Assembly: GCA_934481375.1 (NCBI GenBank)
Contig: CAKSPN010000029.1
Location: 1 to 12,862, forward strand
Direction: 5' to 3'
Length of the DNA: 12,862 bases
From: an uncultured Clostridia bacterium
GTDB lineage: Bacteria; Bacillota; Clostridia; UBA1381
Position numbers and translations under genes: made by a program. The notes beneath the pieces are model-generated. The model did not search any database. It was given only the letters and a program-made list of their open reading frames with translations, and was not told the DNA's origin. Below are positions 7,832 through 12,862 of this stretch, one piece after another; position 1 is the stretch's first letter, and each line of letters begins with the position of its first letter.

Positions 7832-8620
7832 ATGATACACAAAAGCATAGAATTAAGAGCAGGAAATCCCGATGTAAGAATGGATACATATATAATAGAC
7901 GACCCCGTCGGACAGAACAGAAAACGTCCGCTCGTTGTCGTATGCCCCGGCGGCGGATATTCGATATGCTCGTCTACAGAGGCGGAGCCTATCGCATTGC
8001 AGTTCAATGCGGCAGGAATACATGCAGTTGTTGTATACTACAGCGTCGGCGTAAGATACCCCGAATCGCTTAAGGATTTGTCAAAGGCGGTTGAAACGGT
8101 AAGAGCGCACGCCGATGAATGGTGCGTTAAAGAGGACAAAATCGTTGTATGCGGATTTTCCGCAGGAGCGCATCTTGCCGGAAGTCTGGGCGTATTATGG
8201 AACAAAGAACCGCAGATAAAGTGCGAAAATGCGGAGAATAAGCCGAACGGTATGATTTTGTCATATCCCGTTATCACGTCTGGTGAAAAAGCGCATCGCG
8301 GCTCGTTTGATGTAATTACGGGCAATGATGCGGAGCTTTTGGAGCTTACATCGCTTGAAAAGCAGGTAAGCAGCGATACACCACCGGCATTTATATGGCA
8401 CACCTTTACGGACGATTGCGTGCCTGTTGAAAACAGCTTGCTTATGACGCAGGCTATGGCGGAGCATAAAATCAATACGGAACTTCACATATACCCGCGC
8501 GGCAGACACGGACTCTCGCTTGCAAATCCGTATGCCGAGGGCGATGATGACGAAACGGGAACAGTACCCGAGGTGCAGAACTGGATTGATATGGCTGTAC
8601 GCTGGGTAAAAGAACTTTAA
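7832..8620 (+). CDS. Alpha/beta-hydrolase, acetyl-esterase-like (BD-FAE/Aes type)
   Basis: This is a 262-residue cytoplasmic alpha/beta-hydrolase with no signal peptide. The oxyanion stretch PGGGYS is at 39-44. The nucleophile elbow GFSAG at 108-112 gives S110. An aspartate lies in TDDCVPVENS (D194 by the usual D-x-x-V-P spacing), and the histidine is H226 in GRHGLSL, so a complete triad can be proposed. The HTFTDD-VPVENS segment and overall shape match small carbohydrate-acetyl or xylan esterase-like proteins; the substrate is unknown. Two in-frame ATGs exist. The one at 7826 overlaps the previous stop but lies 1 base from AGGAG (7820-7824), too close to work well. The ATG at 7832 has 7-base spacing and is preferred. 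It is the last gene before a strong terminator. Confidence 0.85.
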   Translation: MIHKSIELRAGNPDVRMDTYIIDDPVGQNRKRPLVVVCPGGGYSICSSTEAEPIALQFNAAGIHAVVVYYSVGVRYPESLKDLSKAVETVRAHADEWCVKEDKIVVCGFSAGAHLAGSLGVLWNKEPQIKCENAENKPNGMILSYPVITSGEKAHRGSFDVITGNDAELLELTSLEKQVSSDTPPAFIWHTFTDDCVPVENSLLMTQAMAEHKINTELHIYPRGRHGLSLANPYAEGDDDETGTVPEVQNWIDMAVRWVKEL

Positions 8621-8624
8621 AACC

Positions 8625-8658
8625 AAAAGGTGCGGACTTCATACGTCCGCACCTTTTT
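8625..8658. terminator. Bidirectional intrinsic terminator
   Basis: AAAAGGTGCGGAC (8625-8637) pairs perfectly with GTCCGCACCTTTT (8645-8657) around a 7-base loop, giving a 13-base-pair stem that ends in five Ts at 8654-8658. Read on the minus strand it also ends in a T-run from the AAAA at 8625-8628. It lies between the hydrolase stop (plus) and the cupin stop (minus), so it can end both transcripts. Confidence 0.95.
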
Positions 8659-8662
8659 GAGT

Positions 8663-9016
8663 TTAGTATATCACTGCGTCGTCTGCGGTAAATCCGCCGA
8701 GCGAATTTTCCTTTACCTGTATGCAGACAAAATCAATTCCGCTGTCGTTTGCCGCAAAGAACTGTCTTTTTGCCGCAGGAGCGATTTTTAACCAGTCGCC
8801 TGCGGAAAGTCCGATTTCCTCGCCGTCAATTACAACCTTGCCTTTGCCCGAGATTATTCCGTAGATTTCTTCGTTGTTCTTGTGCGAATGAACGAACGGA
8901 ACGCTTGCGCCTGCAGGCAGACTGTTGACGCTTATTTCCGCACCGGTCAGAGCGAGCGTTTCGTGAAGTTCCGTTCTGCCTTCATTTCCGATATTTGTTT
9001 TAGTATAGTTTTTCAT
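8663..9016 (-). CDS. Small single-domain cupin protein
   Basis: This is a 117-residue cytoplasmic protein that is one cupin_2 beta-barrel. Motif 1 is clear: H43-x-H45-x4-E50 followed by G57, three expected metal ligands. In motif 2, GDWLKIAPAAKRQF (73-86), the position usually held by the fourth-ligand histidine (five after the proline) reads Q85, so metal binding is probably altered. The function is unknown; small cupins of this kind can be enzymes or small-ligand binders. Start choice: the frame stays open upstream to 9100, but the ATG at 9016 has AGGAGG at 9030-9025 with 8-base spacing and the upstream extension has no cupin character. It is divergent from the HxlR regulator at 9195 and is the likely target of that regulator. 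Confidence 0.85.
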   Translation of the reverse strand: MKNYTKTNIGNEGRTELHETLALTGAEISVNSLPAGASVPFVHSHKNNEEIYGIISGKGKVVIDGEEIGLSAGDWLKIAPAAKRQFFAANDSGIDFVCIQVKENSLGGFTADDAVIY

Positions 9017-9058
9017 AATACATACCTCCTGAATTTTTTTGCAATTTCTTATTGCTTG

Positions 9059-9086
9059 ACTATAGTTTATCACCCGACACATACAA
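9059..9086 (-). promoter_or_regulatory. Candidate sigma-A promoter for the cupin gene
   Basis: On the minus strand TATAGT (9064-9059) matches the -10 consensus in five of six bases. TTGTAT (9086-9081) sits 16 bases upstream as a weaker -35 (three of six). It would start transcription near 9052, about 36 bases before the cupin ATG. Confidence 0.45.
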
Positions 9087-9097
9087 AAACAAGTACG

Positions 9098-9133
9098 CAC
9101 TTTTTTATAACTGTATACAATTTTTTAAATGTG
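9098..9133. promoter_or_regulatory. Imperfect 36-base palindrome, candidate HxlR operator
   Basis: The centre TGTATACA (9112-9119) is a perfect 8-base palindrome. Matching bases continue outward, including AA/TT, TTT/AAA and CAC/GTG at the ends, so 13 of 18 positions per half are symmetric. It covers the -35 of the regulator promoter and lies just upstream of the cupin promoter, where an HxlR-family dimer would be expected to bind. HxlR-type proteins are known to bind such AT-rich inverted repeats. The assignment is inferred from position and symmetry. Confidence 0.5.
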
Positions 9134-9142
9134 TGATATAAT
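9114..9142 (+). promoter_or_regulatory. Sigma-A promoter of the HxlR regulator gene
   Basis: A perfect TATAAT at 9137-9142 is preceded by TGA, giving an extended -10 (TGnTATAAT from 9134). TATACA at 9114-9119, 17 bases upstream, matches TTGACA in four of six positions. Transcription would start near 9149, about 46 bases before the ATG at 9195. Confidence 0.75.
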
Positions 9143-9163
9143 ATACCTGTAAGAAATATTTAT

Positions 9164-9179
9164 GCCGTCTTAAGGCGGC
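9164..9179 (+). other. Small hairpin in the regulator 5' leader
   Basis: GCCGTC (9164-9169) pairs with GGCGGC (9174-9179), with one G-U pair and a TTAA loop, ending six bases before the ribosome site GGAGG (9185-9189). It could modulate mRNA stability or ribosome access, but it is short and may be incidental. Confidence 0.3.
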
Positions 9180-9194
9180 GGAACGGAGGTTAAT

Positions 9195-9524
9195 ATGAAA
9201 ACAAAAAGTGAATTACCCGTATGCCCGGTGGCAACGGCAGTGTCGCTGATAGGCGGTAAATGGAAGCTTTTGATTTTAAGAAATCTTAAAGCACGCCCGT
9301 GGAGATTTAACGAACTTCAACGGGACTTGGACGGAATATCGCAAAAGGTATTGACCGACAGTTTAAGGCAGATGATTGATGACGGACTTGCATACCGTCA
9401 CGATTACAATGAGATGCCGCCGAGGGTGGAGTACGGCTTGACGGATCTCGGGCGTGAAATGCTGCCGATTATCGACGCCCTCGCCGATTTCGGGAATTAT
9501 TATAAGTCAGCCGTTAATCAATAA
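9195..9524 (+). CDS. HxlR-family winged helix transcriptional regulator
   Basis: This 109-residue DNA-binding protein is of the HxlR/MarR-like winged helix type and acts as a dimer on inverted repeats. The family opening CPVATAVSLIGGKWKLLILRN runs from C10. The recognition helix region ISQKVLTDSLRQM is at 48-60. The wing is PPRVEYGLT at 75-83, followed by a C-terminal dimerisation helix. C10 is the only cysteine and lies where the redox-sensing cysteine of B. subtilis YodB and HypR lies, so quinone, disulfide or electrophile sensing is plausible. The ATG has GGAGG five bases upstream. It is divergent from the cupin gene, with a candidate operator in between; autoregulation and control of the cupin are inferred. 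Confidence 0.93.
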   Translation: MKTKSELPVCPVATAVSLIGGKWKLLILRNLKARPWRFNELQRDLDGISQKVLTDSLRQMIDDGLAYRHDYNEMPPRVEYGLTDLGREMLPIIDALADFGNYYKSAVNQ

Positions 9525-9538
9525 AAATTTCAGAGTAA

Positions 9539-9571
9539 AAGGAGCTGTATCGGAATGATACAGCTCCTTGC
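9539..9571. terminator. Strong hairpin between hxlR-type gene and polC, probable terminator
   Basis: AAGGAGCTGTATC (9539-9551) and GATACAGCTCCTT (9557-9569) form a perfect 13-base-pair stem with loop GGAAT, 15 bases after the regulator stop. No T-run follows on the plus strand beyond the two stem Ts. On the minus strand the stem is followed by a short TTTT. It may end the regulator transcript, polC read-through, or both. Confidence 0.65.
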
Positions 9572-9627
9572 CGTCATTTCGGGTTGATGTGGGCAAATAC
9601 ATTTATAATAATCGCAAACTGCTGTAG

Positions 9628-9647
9628 GGCAGGGGCTTGCTCCTGCC
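9628..9647. repeat. GC-rich palindromic hairpin, possible interspersed repeat unit
   Basis: GGCAGGGG (9628-9635) pairs with CTCCTGCC (9640-9647) around CTTG, with one G-T mismatch-tolerant pair. It is more GC-rich than the surrounding spacer and is not next to a stop codon or T-run, so a REP-like dispersed element is more likely than a terminator. Genome copy number cannot be seen here. Confidence 0.5.
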
Positions 9648-9667
9648 GAAATGCGCACTGCATGGGA

Positions 9668-9748
9668 CATTGTTATACGGTATGCGCTTTCGGGACGATG
9701 AGGACATCGTCCCAATACATTTTCGAAAAGAGTAAGCCATTGTTATAC
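9668..9748. repeat. 11-base direct repeat flanking a 59-base segment
   Basis: CATTGTTATAC occurs at 9668-9678 and again at 9738-9748. The 59 bases between contain the hairpin at 9692-9713. The octamer AATACATT also occurs three times in this spacer (9596, 9714, 9751). The pair could be duplication flanks of a small inserted element or a relic of slippage; no terminal inverted repeats are visible. Confidence 0.5.
9692..9713. repeat. Perfect 9-base-pair hairpin in the polC-proximal spacer
   Basis: GGGACGATG (9692-9700) pairs perfectly with CATCGTCCC (9705-9713) around AGGA. It is GC-rich, lacks a following T-run and lies 47 bases from the polC stop. Its form resembles small dispersed palindromes found in clostridial intergenic regions; that resemblance is from general knowledge and unverified. 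Confidence 0.5.
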
Positions 9749-9759
9749 AAAATACATTC

Positions 9760-12700
9760 TCAATCAAACAAGCTTACCTGATCCGCGTCGGGCAGATCAG
9801 CAAAACAGCCGTAATCCTCCAAAAGCTCCGCAACGGATTTTGTTATTCCCGTCCGCTCCTTTAAGTCGCTTACCGTCTTAAACGGTCCGTCCTCACGTGC
9901 CTTTGTTATGGATTTTGCCGCATTCTCGCCCATACCGGCAAGTGCGTTAAGCGGCGGCAGTATGCCGTCGTCGCACGGCAGAAAGTCGGTCGCGTGGCTC
10001 TTATACAAGTCTATGGGGGCAAAGGTTATTCCCCTTGCGTACATTTCGATACATATTTCAAGTATCGGAATAAGTCCCTCCTCTTTCGGGGTTGAAACTC
10101 CGTCCTTCTTTTTCTGCAGAACTTCGTTAAGCGCCTCACGTGCAACGGCCTTTCCCTTTGCCATAATTGATGCGTCGAAATCGTCCGCACGCACCGAGAA
10201 ATACGCAATATAAAAGGCTACGGGGTGATACACTTTAAACCACGCTATGCGGAATGCCATTGTAACATACGCCACGGCGTGTGCTTTCGGGAACATATAC
10301 TTGATTTTTTTACACGAGTCAATGTACCATTCGGGTACGTTTGCGGCACGCATTGCCTCCTCGTCCTCCGGCTTCAAACCCTTTCCCTTACGCACGCTCT
10401 CCATTATCTTGAACGAATGACCCGCCTCAACGCCTGCGGCAATGAGGTAAATCATAATATCGTCACGTGCGCAGATAGAGTGAGACAGATCGGTAAGCCC
10501 CTGACGTATCAAGTCTTGCGCATTTCCGAGCCACACGTCCGTGCCGTGAGAAAGTCCCGATATTCGCACAAGCTCCGAAAACTTGGTAGGCTTTGTATCC
10601 TCAAGCATCTGCCGTACGAATTTTGTTCCGAACTCCGGTATGCCGTATGTGCCGAGCGGTGTGCCTATATCATCATTTAAGCCGAGTGCCTCGTTTGACG
10701 TGAAAAGACTGAGCGTCTTTTTATCGTCAAGCGGGATTTTACGTGCGTTTACGCCCGTTAAATCCTCCAGCATTCGTATAACGGTCGGATCGTCGTGTCC
10801 GAGCTCGTCAAGCTTTAACAGGTTCTGATCTATAGAGTGATAATCAAAGTGCGTTGTGAATATAGTCGAGTGCACATCATCTGCCGGGTGCTGAACAGGG
10901 CAGAATTCGTGTATGTTGTTTGTGTACGGCACAACAATTATTCCGCCGGGGTGCTGACCGGATGTACGCTTAACCCCGACGCAGCCTGCCGCAAGGCGTG
11001 CCATTTCCGCCTTACGCATGGTAATCCCCTTTTCTTCGCAGTATTTCAATACATATCCGTATGCGGTTTTTTCGGCAACCGTGCCTATTGTACCTGCACG
11101 GAACACAAATCCCTCACCGAAAAACGTTTCCGTATATTTGTGTATGACAGGCTGATATTCGCCCGAAAAATTAAGGTCTATATCAGGCTCTTTGTCGCCC
11201 TTGAAGCCAAGAAACGTTTCAAACGGAATGTCGTGGCCGTCCTTATCGCATTGTGTACCGCATTCGGGGCACACCTTGTCTGGAAGGTCACAGCCGGATA
11301 TACCGGTATCGCTTTCGACAAATTCAACGTGTTTGCAATTGGGGCAGATATAGTGCGCCGGCAGTGAATTTACCTCGGTAATATCCGACAAAAACGCAAC
11401 AAACGACGAGCCCACCGAGCCTCTCGAGCCTACGAGGTAGCCGTCCGAAAGCGATTTCCTTACAAGCTCCTGCGCAATCCTGTACATAACCGAAAATCCG
11501 TATGTGGTTATTGAATGAAGCTCCTTATCAAGCCGCTCCTTTACAAGCGGGGGGAGGGGGTCGCCGTATATTTCCATAGCCTTTTTCATGGAATCGTTCA
11601 CTATGGCGTCCTTTGCGCCCTCGACAACAGGCGGACACTTTTCTTTCGGAATGGGCCGCACGTCCTCTATCATATCGGCTATAAGGTTAGTGTTCGTTAT
11701 AACGACTTCATAAGCTTTTTCTTTTCCGAGGTATGCAAATTCGTCAAGCATTTCCTTTGTGGTGCGCAGATAAAGCGGCGCCTGGTTATCGGCGTCCTTA
11801 AAACCCTTGTAATGCATAAGTATTTTGCGGTAATCGGCACCCTCTTTATCAAGAAAATGCACGTCACAGGTGGCGCATACCTTCTTCCCGAGCCTGTCCC
11901 CAAGCTCAACGATGCGCTTGTTAAGGTTTTGCAGATCCTCATCTGTATTAACGTTCGGATATTCGTCCGCATACTTCATAAATGCGTTGTTTCCGATAGG
12001 CTGTATTTCAAGATAATCGTAAAAATTTGCGATTTCTTCAAGTTCTTCTTCGGTTTTGCCGCTTGTCATTGCACGGAAAAGCTCGCCCGCTTCGCACGCA
12101 GAGCCGAGTATAAGTCCCTCTCGCTTTTCTTCAAGCAGGCTTCGCGGTATTCTCGGTGTACGGTGAAAATAGCTCAAATGCGATTCCGACACAAGTTCAT
12201 ATATATGCCGTATTCCCGTAAGATTTTTTGCGAGTATTATTATATGGTATGCACGGCTCTTTTTTGCCGTCATACGCAGATTAAACTGTTCGTTGAGCGA
12301 GCAAATATCGGTTTTATCTATGCTTTCAAGCTTTTCAAGCATTTTAACAAAAATATCCGCCGTTGCCTTTGCGTCATCAACGGCACGGTGATGATTTTCG
12401 AGTATTATATTCAGATGTTTTGTAAGGGTATCCAGCTTATGATTGGGCAAATCGGGATACAGGCATCTTGCGAGCGTAAGCGTGTCGAGATACGGAAAAT
12501 CAAAAGACGAACCCATTTTTGCCGCCTTTTCTTTCATAAATCCCACGTCAAATTCGGCGTTGTGCGCCGCCACTATACAGCCTTTGCAGAAATCCTTAAA
12601 GCTTTCAAGCTGTTCCTCTATCGGGAGAGCGTCCTTAACCATTTTATCGGTTATGCCTGTAAGCTCAACTATCTTTTCGGGTATGGGCATACCGGGATTT

Positions 12701-12862
12701 ACAAAGGTCGACCATTTATCCGTTATTACTCCGTTTTCGACCTTTACCGCTCCTATTTCCGTAATTTTGCATGTAGCAGCAGAAAGACCTGTTGTTTCTA
12801 TATCGAAAACTACAAATTCATCGTCGAATGTCGTTTCCTCACCGCGATACGCTGCCCTTGAC
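9760..12862 (-). CDS. polC: DNA polymerase III alpha subunit, Gram-positive PolC type (5' end outside window)
   Basis: PolC is the replicative DNA polymerase of low-GC Gram-positives, carrying its own 3'-5' proofreading exonuclease. The frame is open from 12861 to the TGA at 9760-9762; 1033 residues are visible, of about 1400 usual, so the N-terminal region, OB fold and first PHP part are outside. Numbering from the edge: exonuclease motif I FDIETTG (D20, E22), motif II HNAEFDVGF (D104), motif III HRAVDD (H158, D162). The second PHP part follows. The polymerase core has VGSRGSVGSS (477-486), a cysteine-rich zinc segment (C506, C509, C524, C531, C534, C538), the catalytic PDIDLNF (D560, D562) and KLDELGHDD (D685). 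The C-terminus carries QVSLF (1028-1032), the clamp-binding motif. An ATG at 12690 is not the start, since exonuclease motif I lies upstream of it. It faces the regulator gene tail to tail. Confidence 0.97.
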   Translation of the reverse strand, partial: SRAAYRGEETTFDDEFVVFDIETTGLSAATCKITEIGAVKVENGVITDKWSTFVNPGMPIPEKIVELTGITDKMVKDALPIEEQLESFKDFCKGCIVAAHNAEFDVGFMKEKAAKMGSSFDFPYLDTLTLARCLYPDLPNHKLDTLTKHLNIILENHHRAVDDAKATADIFVKMLEKLESIDKTDICSLNEQFNLRMTAKKSRAYHIIILAKNLTGIRHIYELVSESHLSYFHRTPRIPRSLLEEKREGLILGSACEAGELFRAMTSGKTEEELEEIANFYDYLEIQPIGNNAFMKYADEYPNVNTDEDLQNLNKRIVELGDRLGKKVCATCDVHFLDKEGADYRKILMHYKGFKDADNQAPLYLRTTKEMLDEFAYLGKEKAYEVVITNTNLIADMIEDVRPIPKEKCPPVVEGAKDAIVNDSMKKAMEIYGDPLPPLVKERLDKELHSITTYGFSVMYRIAQELVRKSLSDGYLVGSRGSVGSSFVAFLSDITEVNSLPAHYICPNCKHVEFVESDTGISGCDLPDKVCPECGTQCDKDGHDIPFETFLGFKGDKEPDIDLNFSGEYQPVIHKYTETFFGEGFVFRAGTIGTVAEKTAYGYVLKYCEEKGITMRKAEMARLAAGCVGVKRTSGQHPGGIIVVPYTNNIHEFCPVQHPADDVHSTIFTTHFDYHSIDQNLLKLDELGHDDPTVIRMLEDLTGVNARKIPLDDKKTLSLFTSNEALGLNDDIGTPLGTYGIPEFGTKFVRQMLEDTKPTKFSELVRISGLSHGTDVWLGNAQDLIRQGLTDLSHSICARDDIMIYLIAAGVEAGHSFKIMESVRKGKGLKPEDEEAMRAANVPEWYIDSCKKIKYMFPKAHAVAYVTMAFRIAWFKVYHPVAFYIAYFSVRADDFDASIMAKGKAVAREALNEVLQKKKDGVSTPKEEGLIPILEICIEMYARGITFAPIDLYKSHATDFLPCDDGILPPLNALAGMGENAAKSITKAREDGPFKTVSDLKERTGITKSVAELLEDYGCFADLPDADQVSLFD

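Noticed and set aside
9017..9100. N-terminal extension of the cupin
   Set aside because: It covers the promoter and AGGAGG of the 9016 start and has no cupin features.
12688..12690. ATG at 12690 as start of polC
   Set aside because: Exonuclease motif I (DIETTG) and adjoining conserved sequence continue upstream in frame to the window edge.
11515..12861. 448-codon open frame on the plus strand
   Set aside because: It lies entirely antisense to polC, which has all family motifs in the other strand; the translation is rich in Cys, Arg, Phe and Tyr with no recognisable domain and no ribosome site.
1..12862. CRISPR array, tRNA/rRNA genes, prophage or transposase genes
   Set aside because: No regularly spaced repeats, no cloverleaf or rRNA-like stretches, and no transposase, integrase or phage protein in any supported frame.

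Overview
This window reads as chromosomal housekeeping DNA from a Gram-positive anaerobe, most likely a member of the Clostridia (Bacillota). The evidence is a Gram-positive-type PolC replicase (proofreading exonuclease inside the polymerase, not a DnaE), the respiratory-independent PyrK/PyrD type 1B dihydroorotate dehydrogenase, a dnaG-rpoD pair, several anaerobe-style flavoproteins and strong GGAGG ribosome binding sites. Species cannot be named from the sequence alone.

Layout. (1) 1-2159, plus strand: the end of a pyrimidine operon, pyrF (start outside the window), pyrK and pyrD; pyrK and pyrD overlap by 8 bases. (2) 2257-8620, plus strand: a tightly packed run holding a small FMN reductase-like flavoprotein with a four-cysteine cluster, primase dnaG, the main sigma factor rpoD, ribosomal protein L11 methyltransferase prmA, a shortened flavodiiron-type flavoprotein that has lost most of its iron ligands, and an alpha/beta-hydrolase (esterase type). 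The run closes with a strong bidirectional terminator at 8625-8658. (3) 8663-9524: a divergent pair, a small cupin (minus) and an HxlR-type regulator (plus), with facing promoters and an imperfect palindrome between them that is a good operator candidate. (4) 9525-9759: a non-coding stretch with three hairpins and short direct repeats. (5) 9760 to the right edge, minus strand: polC, whose 5' end lies outside the window.

How it fits together: pyrF/K/D make UMP for nucleic acids. DnaG, RpoD and PolC are the priming, transcription-initiation and elongation machinery. PrmA modifies the ribosome. The flavoproteins and the HxlR/cupin pair point to redox handling typical of strict anaerobes.

I found no large undescribed system. 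The most interesting items are the ligand-poor flavodiiron protein, the HxlR regulator with a single N-terminal cysteine beside a cupin lacking its motif-2 histidine, and the repeat cluster next to polC.
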